Assembly (NCBI GenBank): GCA_047975325.1
Contig: JBKEDF010000057.1
Span: 1 to 64,000 of the forward strand
Source: JBKEDF01 sp047975325
GTDB lineage: Bacteria > Pseudomonadota > Alphaproteobacteria > Rhodobacterales > Rhodobacteraceae
Direction of reading: 5' to 3'
Length of the DNA stretch: 64,000 nt
How positions within the stretch are numbered: position 1 is the first letter of the stretch; each line of letters begins with the position of its first letter. A program made the translations under genes and the position numbers. The notes under the pieces were generated by a model that saw only the letters and a list, made by a program, of their open reading frames with translations, searched no databases and was not told where the DNA came from. Below are positions 27,744 to 37,271 of this stretch, in pieces.

Positions 27744-28595
27744 ATGACGACAGATCCGATCATTTCCGTTCGCAATCTCAATATCGTCTTCAAGGGCGAA
27801 GGCAGGACCACCCATGCGGTGCGCGATGTCTCATTCGATCTCGGGACGGAAAAACTTGGCATCGTGGGTGAATCCGGGTCGGGCAAAAGCCAGACAGGCC
27901 GCGCCCTGATGCGCCTGTCCCCGCCATCGGCGCAGATTACTGCCGATCGTATGGTTTTCGGCAATGTCGACCTTCAGGCCGCTTCGGAACGCGACATGAT
28001 GCGCCTGCGCGGCAATGATATCGCGATGATCCTCCAGGATCCGAAATATTCGCTCAACCCGCTGACCAAGGTGGGCAAGCAGATCGCGGAAGCCTATCGT
28101 GTCCATCACAAGGTCAGCAAAGCGGAGGCGAAACAACGATCTCTCGCCATGTTGGAAAGCGTGCATATCCGGGATCCTGAACGGGTCTATACCCTTCTGC
28201 CACATGAGGTGTCAGGCGGGATGGGTCAACGGATCATGATCGCGATGATGCTGATCGCCGAGCCCAGGGTCATCATTGCCGATGAACCGACCTCGGCGCT
28301 GGATGTGACGGTGCGACGCCAGGTGCTTTCGGTACTGCAGGAACTGGTTGACCGTGCAGGGGCGAGCCTGATCTTCATCAGCCATGACCTCAACCTCGTT
28401 GCCGATTTCTGTGATCGGGTCCTGGTGATGTATCGCGGGCGGATCCTGGAGGACCTGCCTGCGTCGGAACTGGGCCAGGCGCGCCATCCCTATACACGCG
28501 GATTGCTGGACAGTCTGCCGCGCCTTGACCATCCGGTCGATGAACTGGCCGTGCCGGTACGGGATCCGGCCTGGCTCGAAGCACCGGCAGGCTGA
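27744..28595 (+). CDS. Oligopeptide-type ABC transporter ATP-binding protein (DppD-like), system B
   Basis: The 283-residue ATPase has Walker A GESGSGKSQTGRA near residue 42, signature VSGGMGQRIMIAMML, and Walker B VIIADEPTSALD. It ends shortly after the HPYTRGLLDSLP motif, so it lacks most of the cysteine-bearing oligo_HPY tail seen in system A. The start at 27744 follows GAGGAAAA; an alternative ATG at 27726 overlaps the permease stop. Confidence 0.88.
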   Translation: MTTDPIISVRNLNIVFKGEGRTTHAVRDVSFDLGTEKLGIVGESGSGKSQTGRALMRLSPPSAQITADRMVFGNVDLQAASERDMMRLRGNDIAMILQDPKYSLNPLTKVGKQIAEAYRVHHKVSKAEAKQRSLAMLESVHIRDPERVYTLLPHEVSGGMGQRIMIAMMLIAEPRVIIADEPTSALDVTVRRQVLSVLQELVDRAGASLIFISHDLNLVADFCDRVLVMYRGRILEDLPASELGQARHPYTRGLLDSLPRLDHPVDELAVPVRDPAWLEAPAG

Positions 28596-28610
28596 GCGGA
28601 GGACAGCAAG

Positions 28611-29378
28611 ATGACCAAACCCAATCTGGAAGTCTCACAGCTTTCCATCGCCTTTGGCACCGGCGCTTCGCGGGTCGAAGTGGTGAAACAGGCCGATTTT
28701 AATATCGCCCGGGGGGACAGTTACGGCCTGATCGGTGAATCCGGCTGCGGCAAATCCACGATCCTGCGGGCGGTTGCGGGGCTCAATACCGACTATGACG
28801 GGGTGATCCGGCTGGACGGGGAAGACCTGCCGCGCAAACGCGACAAGGGGTTCTTCCGCAAGGTGCAGATGGTGTTTCAGGATCCCTACGGATCGCTCCA
28901 CCCACGCAAGATGGTCCAGAATGTGCTGATGGAGCCGCTGAGAATCATGGGCTTCGACCGGCCGCAGGAACGGATCGATGCGATCCTGACGGATGTGGGG
29001 CTGGATGCGAGCTTTCGCTTTCGCTACCCCCATGAACTGTCTGGTGGTCAGCGTCAACGTATCGCCATTGCCCGCACGCTGATTGTGGAACCTGAACTGG
29101 TGCTGCTGGATGAACCGACCTCAGCGCTGGATGTGTCCGTGCAGGCGGAGATCCTCAACCTGCTCAACCGGATGCGGCGTGAACGCGGGCTAACCTATCT
29201 CATGGTCAGCCACGATATCGCCGTGATCGCCCATATGTGTGACCGCGTTGCGGTCATGAAAGATGGCAGGATGCTGGAAAAGCTGACCCCTGATCAATTG
29301 CGCCACGGCATGGTGAGTGAGGCGTACACCCGGGATTTCCTGGCAGCCTCCGCGCCAGCAGTCGCACGGGCCGGGTAG
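28611..29378 (+). CDS. Oligopeptide-type ABC transporter ATP-binding protein (DppF-like), system B
   Basis: The 255-residue ATPase carries Walker A GESGCGKSTILRAVAG near residue 44, the Q-loop VFQDPYGSLHPRK, signature LSGGQRQRIAIARTL, and Walker B VLLDEPTSALDVS. It is short for the family and has no C-terminal oligo_HPY extension. It lies 15 bp after its partner ATPase gene with a GCGGAGGACAGCAAG ribosome site. Confidence 0.88.
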   Translation: MTKPNLEVSQLSIAFGTGASRVEVVKQADFNIARGDSYGLIGESGCGKSTILRAVAGLNTDYDGVIRLDGEDLPRKRDKGFFRKVQMVFQDPYGSLHPRKMVQNVLMEPLRIMGFDRPQERIDAILTDVGLDASFRFRYPHELSGGQRQRIAIARTLIVEPELVLLDEPTSALDVSVQAEILNLLNRMRRERGLTYLMVSHDIAVIAHMCDRVAVMKDGRMLEKLTPDQLRHGMVSEAYTRDFLAASAPAVARAG

Positions 29379-29399
29379 ATCGGGGACAACGGAGAACAG

Positions 29400-30773
29400 A
29401 TGAATACGGTATTGGAACGGATTGCGCAGCGCGCCCTTGGAGGTGCTGTGGTAACAGTGGCTGATCACCGCGCCGCGGAAGAAGCCATTGCAGATACGCT
29501 GGCCTGCATGGTGGCCGGGCAGAATGACGTGGCAACGCAATCCGTCCGCCAAGGTGCGGATTTGACCGAACAGGGCGGAAAAGCCACGCTGGTCGGCGGC
29601 GGGTCTGCCACCGCCCCCATGGCCGCACTCGTCAACGGGACTTCTGCCCATGCCCTTGATTTCGACGATAACTTCACGCCGGGGATGAGCCATGCCTCGG
29701 CCGTTCTGGTCCCTGCCCTCCTGGCCCTTGGCGAAAGCAGGGGCGCCAGCGGTACCGAACTGGTCCGGGCCTATCTGGTCGGGCTGGAGGCGCAGGCGCT
29801 GGTCGGACATGGCGTTGCATCGGAACACTACGCGGCGGGCTGGCACGGAACCTCCACCATTGGCACGATCGGCACGGCGGCGGGATGCGCCGTATTGATG
29901 GAGCTTGGCCATGAGGAAACCGTTCAGGCAATGTCGCTTGCGGTCAGCATGGCCTCGGGCATGAAGGGGCAATTCGGAACTGCCGCAAAACCCTTTCATG
30001 CGGGGCTTGCCGCGCGCAATGCCGTGGAAGCGGCGCAATTTGCCGCTTCGGGGCTTTTCGGGCGCGCCGATATCCTGGAACGTGCGCAGGGTTTCGGTTC
30101 GCTGATGGGAGGCGGGGCTGAGGCGGACTGGTCCGGTATTGATGACTGCCCGGGCCATGTCATCGGCCGTGTCGGGCTTAGTCCCAAGATCCACCCCTGT
30201 TGCGGCTCGACCCATAACGCGGTGGATATGGTGATCGCCCTGCGTCGGGAACACGGGTTCCAGGCCCGGGAGGTGGCCGAGGTCGTTCTGACCGTCGGGC
30301 GCGCAAATTACCGCAATCTTGCCTATCCGGATCCGGTGACCGTGATGGAAGCGCGGTTTTCCATGCAATATTGTGTGGCACTTGCCCTGATGCAGGACCG
30401 GCTTTCCCTTTCCGATTTTCAGGATCAGGCCATCCGGCGTCCCCAGTTGCGTGACCTGTTCACCCGGATTTCCATGCAGGTTGTACCGCGTGAAGAGGAA
30501 AAGGACCGGCAGAGAACGGCGCATCGGGTCAAAATCTGGCTGCAGGACGGGCGCGAATTTTCGGCCTCCCTTGCCAACCCGCGCGGAACATTGGCCAATC
30601 CGCTGGATGCCGCAACATGGTTGGCCAAGATTCAGGATTGTTTTAACTATGCCGGGGTTCCCTTCCAGATGGCTGATCAGGCCCTGCTCGGGGGGATTGA
30701 GGCACAGCCCGACCTGAAGGCATTGACGGCACTTATCGGTCGGTCCGCCGGGGTTCAAAAGGCAACGGGCTGA
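29400..30773 (+). CDS. MmgE/PrpD family protein
   Basis: The 457-residue protein belongs to the MmgE/PrpD family (2-methylcitrate dehydratase, iminodisuccinate epimerase and relatives). Recognisable parts are a helical N-terminal domain with VNGTSAHALDFDDNF near residue 78-92, then GWHGTSTIGTIGTAAGCA near 148 and KIHPCCGSTHNAVDMV near 262. It lyses or epimerises a small carboxylic acid. It closes the ABC system B operon, 21 bp after the last ATPase, suggesting it acts on the acid released by the M20 hydrolase. Confidence 0.85.
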   Translation: MNTVLERIAQRALGGAVVTVADHRAAEEAIADTLACMVAGQNDVATQSVRQGADLTEQGGKATLVGGGSATAPMAALVNGTSAHALDFDDNFTPGMSHASAVLVPALLALGESRGASGTELVRAYLVGLEAQALVGHGVASEHYAAGWHGTSTIGTIGTAAGCAVLMELGHEETVQAMSLAVSMASGMKGQFGTAAKPFHAGLAARNAVEAAQFAASGLFGRADILERAQGFGSLMGGGAEADWSGIDDCPGHVIGRVGLSPKIHPCCGSTHNAVDMVIALRREHGFQAREVAEVVLTVGRANYRNLAYPDPVTVMEARFSMQYCVALALMQDRLSLSDFQDQAIRRPQLRDLFTRISMQVVPREEEKDRQRTAHRVKIWLQDGREFSASLANPRGTLANPLDAATWLAKIQDCFNYAGVPFQMADQALLGGIEAQPDLKALTALIGRSAGVQKATG

Positions 30774-30826
30774 CATTGCCATCAGGTTGTGAACTGACCC
30801 AAACTATGGCAATTTGTCGCAGTTGA

Positions 30827-30840
30827 GTGACTTCCGTCAC
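30827..30840. promoter_or_regulatory. GTGAC-TTCC-GTCAC palindrome
   Basis: A perfect 5+5 bp inverted repeat with a 4-bp spacer sits 29 bp (centre to centre) upstream of the FNR-type box and 65-78 bp before nosR. It could be a second regulator site of the nos promoter. Function is inferred only from symmetry and position. Confidence 0.35.
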
Positions 30841-30855
30841 CTTTCCAAAAAATCA

Positions 30856-30869
30856 TTGACCCAAATCAA
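30856..30869. promoter_or_regulatory. FNR/Dnr/NnrR-type box upstream of nosR
   Basis: TTGACCCAAATCAA matches the FNR-family consensus TTGAT-N4-ATCAA at nine of ten half-site bases. It lies 36 bp before the nosR start codon, the place expected for activation of denitrification genes under low oxygen or nitric oxide. Confidence 0.85.
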
Positions 30870-30904
30870 GGGCGAGCGGTACGCCAGACCATAACGGACA
30901 AGGC

Positions 30905-33169
30905 ATGAAACGCTCGATTGCCTTCCCAAGGTCGCTCCCGGCTGCCATGCGCCGGGTTCTTGTCTCCGGTGGCGGTGGTATGACTGCCACCCTGCCCGGT
31001 CTTTTCGTCTTGCTTCTGGCTCTTGTCCTGGCCTTGCCGGGGCGGGGTCAGGCCCAAAGCGTGCTGGCGCAATTCCTGCCCGATATCTCCGTCGGTGAAC
31101 TGGTGGAAGGCGCCGATGCCCTTGGCCCGATCCGGGAGGATATTCCCGTCGCGCCGGTTCTGCGCGGGGGCGAGGAGATCGGATATGCTTTCATCACGTC
31201 CGATTTCGTGGGCACCACGGGATATTCGGGCAAACCCATTCATACCATGGTTGCTGTCGATCAGGATGCCCGGATCCTTGGTGTCAATCTGGTCAAGCAT
31301 TCCGAGCCGATTGTCCTGATCGGAATCCCCGAACGCAAGATCCGTGACATGGTTACCGGGTATCGCGGGCTCGATCTGGTGGCCGAGGCGGAAAAACGCG
31401 GCTCCTCACATGAGCTGGAGGTCATATCAGGCGCCACTGTCACGGTGATGGTGATCGATGACAGCATTGTCCGTTCGGGGTTGCAGGTTGCCCGGGCACT
31501 GGGTCTTGGCGGGCTTGCCCCGCAGCAGGATACAGGTCCGCGCTATGAGATCGTCACCGATGCCCCTACCCCCGGAAGCTGGGCGGAAATGGAAGGCGAC
31601 GGCACGCTGCGGCGCATGTTGCTGGATGTTGGTCAGATCAACACCGCCTTTGAAGGGGTGGACGATCCCCGTGCCGTGGCCCGGGCATTGAAGGATCCGC
31701 CTGAAACCGTCTTTATCGACATGTACCTTGCCCTCGTCTCACTACCTACCATCGGGGAGGCTCTTCTGGGTGAGGCGGAGGCGCGCAATCTTCGTGACTG
31801 GCTGGAGCCGGGGGAACATGCCATCGCGGTTTTCGGCAGTGGGCTCTATTCCTTCAAGGGCTCCGGATATGTGCGCGGCGGGATATTCGACCGGATCGTG
31901 CTGATCCAGGATGATGTGACCGTGCGTTTCCGGGACCGGATGCATCGTCGTATGGGGACCCCGGCCCCCGATGACACACCCGATTTCACTGAACGCGACC
32001 TGTTCAAGATCCCCGCCGATAGCGGTTTTGATCCAACCAAGCCTTTCCGCCTGCAATTGTTGGTTCAGCGTGAGGTGGCGGCGATTGAGAAAGTCTTTAC
32101 CACTTTCGAGCTTGGATATCAGCTTCCGTCGCGATACCTGCGGGCGCTGACGCAACCCCCTGTAGCCGCTACCCCGGTACAGACCGAGGCCGATGCGCAA
32201 TCCGCGCTCTGGCGCAGGATCTGGGACGACAAGAGGCTGGAGGTCATCATTACCGGCACCATGGTTTCGGTGCTGACGCTGGCCTTCTTCTTCCAGATGC
32301 AACTGACAACCTCGGCGCGAAGGACGCGGGTATTCCGGACGGCCTTCTTGTTCTTTACCCTGATATTTCTGGGTTGGTACGCCAATGCGCAACTTTCCGT
32401 TGTCAACCTCATGGCACTGGTCAATTCTTTTGTCAGCGGGTTTTCCTGGCAGGCATTCCTGCTTGATCCCTTGACCTTCATTCTCTGGTTTTCAGTCGCG
32501 GCTTCGCTTCTGTTCTGGGGGCGCGGCGCTTATTGTGGCTGGCTTTGCCCCTTCGGGGCGCTTCAGGAACTAACCAACCGGATCGCGCGCCGTCTTGGTG
32601 TACCACAGCTGACCTTGCCCTGGGGGCTGCATGAGCGGCTTTGGGCGCTCAAATACATGATTTTCCTGGGGTTGTTCGGGGTTTCGCTGGTTTCAGTCGA
32701 ACAGGCCGAACATCTGGCGGAGATTGAGCCCTTCAAGACGGCAATCGTTTTGAAATTCATGCGCGCCTGGCCTTTCGTGGCCTATGTCGCGGCCTTGCTG
32801 ATCGCGGGGCTTTTCGTGGAACGGTTCTATTGCCGTTATCTTTGCCCGCTTGGCGCGGCACTGGCGATCCCGGCACGGATCCGGATGTTCGACTGGCTGA
32901 AGCGTTACAAGGAATGCGGCAATCCTTGCCAGACCTGCGCCAATGAATGCCCCGTCCAGGCAATCCATCCGACCGGGGAAATTAACCCCAATGAATGCGT
33001 CAACTGCATGCATTGCCAGGTGCTATATCAATCGACCGCGAAATGCCCGGTGGTTATCCGCCGGATGAAACGCCGTGCGGCCGTGGCCCAACCGGGCCCG
33101 GAACGCGAAACGGCCATTGCCGGTCATCCCAATAGACGGATCAAGCAAAAGGAGATCTCAAATGTCTGA
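30905..33169 (+). CDS. nosR: NosR, membrane FMN/iron-sulfur protein for N2O reduction
   Basis: The 754-residue NosR supports expression of nosZ and electron delivery to nitrous oxide reductase. It has an N-terminal signal/anchor (GLFVLLLALVLALP), a periplasmic FMN-binding domain with the flavinylation motif SGATVTVMVIDDS near residue 180, several transmembrane helices from about 445, two CxxxCP motifs (YCGWLCPFGA, YCRYLCPLGA), and a C-terminal pair of 4Fe-4S clusters (CGNPCQTCANECPVQ, CVNCMHCQ). All expected parts are intact. It begins the nos operon behind an FNR-type box and overlaps nosZ by 8 bp. Confidence 0.96.
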   Translation: MKRSIAFPRSLPAAMRRVLVSGGGGMTATLPGLFVLLLALVLALPGRGQAQSVLAQFLPDISVGELVEGADALGPIREDIPVAPVLRGGEEIGYAFITSDFVGTTGYSGKPIHTMVAVDQDARILGVNLVKHSEPIVLIGIPERKIRDMVTGYRGLDLVAEAEKRGSSHELEVISGATVTVMVIDDSIVRSGLQVARALGLGGLAPQQDTGPRYEIVTDAPTPGSWAEMEGDGTLRRMLLDVGQINTAFEGVDDPRAVARALKDPPETVFIDMYLALVSLPTIGEALLGEAEARNLRDWLEPGEHAIAVFGSGLYSFKGSGYVRGGIFDRIVLIQDDVTVRFRDRMHRRMGTPAPDDTPDFTERDLFKIPADSGFDPTKPFRLQLLVQREVAAIEKVFTTFELGYQLPSRYLRALTQPPVAATPVQTEADAQSALWRRIWDDKRLEVIITGTMVSVLTLAFFFQMQLTTSARRTRVFRTAFLFFTLIFLGWYANAQLSVVNLMALVNSFVSGFSWQAFLLDPLTFILWFSVAASLLFWGRGAYCGWLCPFGALQELTNRIARRLGVPQLTLPWGLHERLWALKYMIFLGLFGVSLVSVEQAEHLAEIEPFKTAIVLKFMRAWPFVAYVAALLIAGLFVERFYCRYLCPLGAALAIPARIRMFDWLKRYKECGNPCQTCANECPVQAIHPTGEINPNECVNCMHCQVLYQSTAKCPVVIRRMKRRAAVAQPGPERETAIAGHPNRRIKQKEISNV

Positions 33170-35114
33170 AAAACGAAAACCGGGACTGAGCCGCCGGGGC
33201 TTCATGGGGGCCACCGCCTCGGGCGCGGCAATGCTGAGCGGCACGGGAGGCCGCGCTGGCCTGACGGCTGCCGCCGCAATCACTGCCGCAGCAGCAGGCG
33301 GCAAGGCAGCACGGGCTCAGGGTGCCGATCATTCCGCAGCGACCCCGGCCCCCGGTGAACTTGACGAATATTATGGCTTCTGGTCTTCGGGCCAGACCGG
33401 TGAGGTGCGGATCCTCGGCGTTCCTTCGATGCGGGAACTGATGCGGATCCCGGTTTTCAACCGCTGCTCCGCCACCGGCTGGGGGCAGACCAATGAAAGC
33501 CTCAAGATCCTGACCGAAAACATGCTGCCCAAGACCCGCGACTTTCTGGCTGCGCAGGGCAAGAAGGTACATGACAACGGCGATCTGCACCATGTCCACA
33601 TGTCCTTCACCGAGGGCAAGTATGACGGTCGGTTCCTGTTCATGAACGACAAGGCCAATACCCGCATCGCACGGGTTCGCTGCGATGTGATGAAGGCCGA
33701 CAAGATCATCGAGATCCCGAATGCGAAGGCGATCCACGGGCTGCGTCCGCAGAAATGGCCGCGCACCAATTACGTCTTTGCCAATGGTGAGGATGAGGTG
33801 CCAATGGTCAATGATGGCAAGATCCTTGATGACCCGTCGCAATATGTGAACTTTTATACGGCGGTAAATGCGGATGAGATGACCATCGCTTGGCAGGTGA
33901 TGGTGTCGGGAAACCTCGACAATACGGATGCTGATTATGACGGTAAATATGCCTTCTCGACTTCCTACAATTCCGAAATGGGCATGACCCTTCCGGAGAT
34001 GATGGAGTCTGAGATGGACCATGTCGTGATCTTCAACATCCAGGAGATTGAGGCCGGGATCGAGGCGGGCGACTTCATCGAACTCAATGGCGTCAAGGTG
34101 ATCGACGGGCGCAAGGGGCAGAACAAGAAATACACCCGTTATGTTCCGATCCCGAACAGCCCGCATGGCATCAACATGGCACCGGACCGCAAGCACCTTT
34201 GTGTTGCGGGGAAACTGTCACCCACGGTTTCGGTACTGGACGTGACCAAATTCGATGCGATCTTCGAAGATGACAGTCTTGATCCGCGTTCCGTCGTGGT
34301 GGCGGAGCCGGAACTGGGGCTGGGTCCGCTACACACCTGTTTCGATGGCAAGGGCAACGCGTTCACCACGCTCTTTCTTGATAGCCAGGTGGTCTATTGG
34401 AATATCGAAAAGGCGGTCGAGGCCTATAATGGCGCCGATGTCGATCCGATCATCACCAAGGCCGATGTGCATTACCAGCCGGGTCACAACTCCACCACCA
34501 TGGGGGAAACGCTCGATGCCGATGGCAAATGGTATCTGTCGATGAACAAGTTCTCGAAGGACAGGTTCCTGAACGTGGGTCCGCTGAAGCCCGAGAACGA
34601 ACAGCTTTTCGCTATTGATGGGGATCAGCTGACGCTCCTTCATGACGGGCCGACCTTTGCCGAACCGCATGATTCGATCCTTGTGCATAGTTCGGTTGTG
34701 AACCCAAGCAACGTCTGGGATCGCAATGATCCGATGTGGGCCGATGCCCGCGCCCAGGCCGAAGCCGATGGCGTCGATCTGGACGACTGGCAGGATACGG
34801 TGATCCGTGACGGCAACAAGGTGCGGGTCTACATGTCAAGCCAGGCGCCGGAATTCAGCCTGTCCAGCTTTACCGTGACCGAAGGCGATGAGGTGACGGT
34901 CTTTGTCACCAATCTCGACGATATCGACGATTTGACCCATGGCTGGTGTCTGAACAATCACGGTGTCGCCATGGAGGTGGGGCCCCAGGCCACATCCTCT
35001 GTCACCTTCACCGCGGCACAGCCCGGGGTTTACTGGTATTACTGCCAGTGGTTCTGTCATGCTCTCCATATGGAGATGCGCGGCCGGATGTTCGTGGAGC
35101 CCAAAAACGGATGA
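33162..35114 (+). CDS. nosZ: NosZ, nitrous oxide reductase (clade I, Tat-exported)
   Basis: The 650-residue NosZ reduces N2O to N2 in the periplasm. The twin-arginine signal (LSRRGFMGATASG) marks clade I. All seven histidines expected for the CuZ site are found in order: DLHHVH (two), AIHGLRPQ, NSPHGIN, PLHTCFD, PGHNSTT and EPHDSI. The C-terminal cupredoxin holds the CuA site in the segment HGWCLNNHG to YYCQWFCHALHMEM, with the two cysteines, histidines and methionine present. Upstream in-frame ATG at 33075 lies within nosR; the ATG at 33162 follows AAGGAGATC. Confidence 0.97.
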   Translation: MSEKRKPGLSRRGFMGATASGAAMLSGTGGRAGLTAAAAITAAAAGGKAARAQGADHSAATPAPGELDEYYGFWSSGQTGEVRILGVPSMRELMRIPVFNRCSATGWGQTNESLKILTENMLPKTRDFLAAQGKKVHDNGDLHHVHMSFTEGKYDGRFLFMNDKANTRIARVRCDVMKADKIIEIPNAKAIHGLRPQKWPRTNYVFANGEDEVPMVNDGKILDDPSQYVNFYTAVNADEMTIAWQVMVSGNLDNTDADYDGKYAFSTSYNSEMGMTLPEMMESEMDHVVIFNIQEIEAGIEAGDFIELNGVKVIDGRKGQNKKYTRYVPIPNSPHGINMAPDRKHLCVAGKLSPTVSVLDVTKFDAIFEDDSLDPRSVVVAEPELGLGPLHTCFDGKGNAFTTLFLDSQVVYWNIEKAVEAYNGADVDPIITKADVHYQPGHNSTTMGETLDADGKWYLSMNKFSKDRFLNVGPLKPENEQLFAIDGDQLTLLHDGPTFAEPHDSILVHSSVVNPSNVWDRNDPMWADARAQAEADGVDLDDWQDTVIRDGNKVRVYMSSQAPEFSLSSFTVTEGDEVTVFVTNLDDIDDLTHGWCLNNHGVAMEVGPQATSSVTFTAAQPGVYWYYCQWFCHALHMEMRGRMFVEPKNG

Positions 35115-36430
35115 AGCGGCTCCTCCCCCTCCTGGCCTGCTTGGCAACGCCTGTGCTGGCGGAACGGATCAACGTTCCGGCAGAACCGACGGCGTTGGCC
35201 ACGGCGCTTGCCAGGGCGATGGAGGGGGATGAGATCATCCTTGCACCGGGGCGGCATTCCGGTCCGGTGCTTGTCAGCATCCCGCTGATCCTGACCGGGG
35301 AACCCGGTGCGGTCATCGATGCGGGGGGGCAAGGGACGGTTGTTACCATCGATGCCCCCGATGTCACCCTGCGCGGGTTGACCCTGATGGGATCGGGCCG
35401 GTCACATGAGGATATCGATGCTGGCGTGAAACTCACGCGCAAGGCCATCGGCGCGCAGGTTCTGGACAATGATATTCTCGGCAACCTCGTGGGTGTTGAC
35501 ATCCGTGGCGCGCGCAACGCCCTGGTGGCGGGAAACAGGATTGAGGGGTTACGGCTTTCGCGCATGAACGACCGCGGTAACGGCATCTATGTCTGGAATG
35601 CGCCAGGATCGGTGGTTGAGGAAAATGAGATCCGATATGGCCGCGACGGGATTTTTTCCAATACGTCTAAGCGTAATATCTATCGTGGCAACCTGATGCG
35701 CGATCTGCGTTTCGCCGTGCATTACATGTATACCAATGACAGTCAGGTGGAGGATAATATCTCCATCGGAAATCACCTTGGTTTCGCGATGATGTATTCC
35801 GACCGGATTACCGCCAAGGGCAATATTTCGATCAATGATCGCGACTACGGGGTCATGCTGAACTATGCCAATCAATCCGATGTCTTTGGCAATCTGGTGA
35901 TGGGCGGAGCGGAAAAATGCGCCTTCATCTATAATTCGCACAGGAACCTGATGGCTGAGAACAGCTTTCAGGGATGTGATATCGGCATCCATTTCACTGC
36001 AGGATCGGAACGCAACACGTTGACTGGAAATGGGTTTGTTGGAAATCGTACCCAGGTGAAATATGTTGGCACCAAGGATGTGGAATGGAGCTTCGAGGGC
36101 AAGGGGAATTATTGGTCCGATCATCCGGCCTTTGATCTGGACGGCGATCAGCGGGCCGATAGCGCCTATCGCCCCAATGACCTGATGGATCATATCCTGT
36201 GGTCACAACCGGCGGCGAAGCTTCTGCTGGGTGCCCCGGCGGTGCAGCTTGTACGCTGGAGCCAGGCACAATTTCCCGCAGCGCGCCCGGGCGGTGTGGT
36301 GGACAGTCACCCCCTTATCCATGCGCCGATGCCCGCCCTTTCGCCGGAAATCCTGCATATGGCGCAGGCGACACCCCTTTGGGTAAACGGAGGCAGCGAT
36401 GACGATTCTGACGCTTTGCAGTCTCACTAA
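35111..36430 (+). CDS. nosD: NosD, periplasmic copper-site maturation protein
   Basis: The 439-residue protein has a Sec signal (KRLLPLLACLATPVLA) and a right-handed beta-helix built of short parallel repeats, for example NGIYVWNAPGSVVEENEIR and NISINDRDYGVMLNYANQSD, typical of NosD (CASH/NosD domains). It works with the NosFY ABC transporter to assemble the copper-sulfur centre of NosZ. Its ATG overlaps the nosZ stop (ATGA) and its 3' end overlaps nosF by 32 bp, an unusually long overlap. Confidence 0.95.
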   Translation: MKRLLPLLACLATPVLAERINVPAEPTALATALARAMEGDEIILAPGRHSGPVLVSIPLILTGEPGAVIDAGGQGTVVTIDAPDVTLRGLTLMGSGRSHEDIDAGVKLTRKAIGAQVLDNDILGNLVGVDIRGARNALVAGNRIEGLRLSRMNDRGNGIYVWNAPGSVVEENEIRYGRDGIFSNTSKRNIYRGNLMRDLRFAVHYMYTNDSQVEDNISIGNHLGFAMMYSDRITAKGNISINDRDYGVMLNYANQSDVFGNLVMGGAEKCAFIYNSHRNLMAENSFQGCDIGIHFTAGSERNTLTGNGFVGNRTQVKYVGTKDVEWSFEGKGNYWSDHPAFDLDGDQRADSAYRPNDLMDHILWSQPAAKLLLGAPAVQLVRWSQAQFPAARPGGVVDSHPLIHAPMPALSPEILHMAQATPLWVNGGSDDDSDALQSH

Positions 36431-37271
36431 ACGTTATGGCACCCGGACGGTACTGGACGATATTTCCCTGACCGTTGCACCGGGGGAACGGGTCGCATTG
36501 CTGGGGCATAACGGGGCCGGGAAATCAACATTGATGAAACTGGTCCTGGGTCTGATCGCGGCTGATGGTGGCTCGGTTTCGGTGGCCGGGCATGTTCCGG
36601 GTTCAACCGTGGCCCGGGGTATTACCGCCTATCTGCCCGAAAACGTGGCCTTTCATCCATCACTGACCGGACAGGAACAGATTCGCCACTTCCTGCGCCT
36701 TCGCGGTCAGCCAGCACATCAATCCCGGGAACTTCTGGAACAGGTCGGTCTGGCAGAGGCGGAAAATCGTCGTATCGGCACCTATTCCAAGGGCATGCGG
36801 CAACGGGTTGGCCTTGCCCAGGCCCTTATCGGTGCGCCAAGGCTGATGATCCTGGATGAGCCAACCTCAGGGCTGGATCCGGTTTCACGGCGGGACTTCT
36901 ATGCGTTGCTGGATGAACTGGCTGCGCGCGGCACGGCGATCCTGCTTTCGTCCCATGCGCTGTCGGAACTTGAAACCCGGACCGACCGGATGGTGATCCT
37001 GTCGGAAGGGCGGCTGGTTGCGCAGGGATCGCTTGGTGATTTGCGGGCAAAGGCGGCGCTGCCATTAATGGTGACATTGCGCGCCCGGCCGGGGTGGGAA
37101 GAAGCCCTCACCGCCGCTTTCCCCGAAGGGTTGCGTTTCGCCTGCCCTGCCGAAGACAAGCTGGCCCTTCTGGAACGTATCGCGGCAATGCGCGACATGG
37201 TGGAGGATTTCGAAATCCTGCCACCCACGCTTGACGATATCTATGCGCGCATAAGCCGGAGGGCTGCGTGA
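36399..37271 (+). CDS. nosF: NosF, ABC transporter ATPase for NosZ maturation
   Basis: The 290-residue ATPase shows Walker A GHNGAGKSTLMKL near residue 38, signature YSKGMRQRVGLAQAL, and Walker B MILDEPTSGLDPVS. With NosY it energises delivery of a sulfur species needed for CuZ assembly. The ATG at 36399 follows GGAGGCAGC inside the end of nosD. Confidence 0.94.
   Translation: MTILTLCSLTKRYGTRTVLDDISLTVAPGERVALLGHNGAGKSTLMKLVLGLIAADGGSVSVAGHVPGSTVARGITAYLPENVAFHPSLTGQEQIRHFLRLRGQPAHQSRELLEQVGLAEAENRRIGTYSKGMRQRVGLAQALIGAPRLMILDEPTSGLDPVSRRDFYALLDELAARGTAILLSSHALSELETRTDRMVILSEGRLVAQGSLGDLRAKAALPLMVTLRARPGWEEALTAAFPEGLRFACPAEDKLALLERIAAMRDMVEDFEILPPTLDDIYARISRRAA

Noticed and set aside
29190..30782. 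530-codon open frame on the minus strand
   Set aside because: It is antisense to the MmgE/PrpD gene and the end of an ATPase gene, with no domain resemblance.
30775..30813. Inverted repeat ATTGCCAT ... ATGGCAAT after the MmgE/PrpD gene
   Set aside because: The loop is long (23 bases) and no T-run follows, so it is not a convincing terminator.
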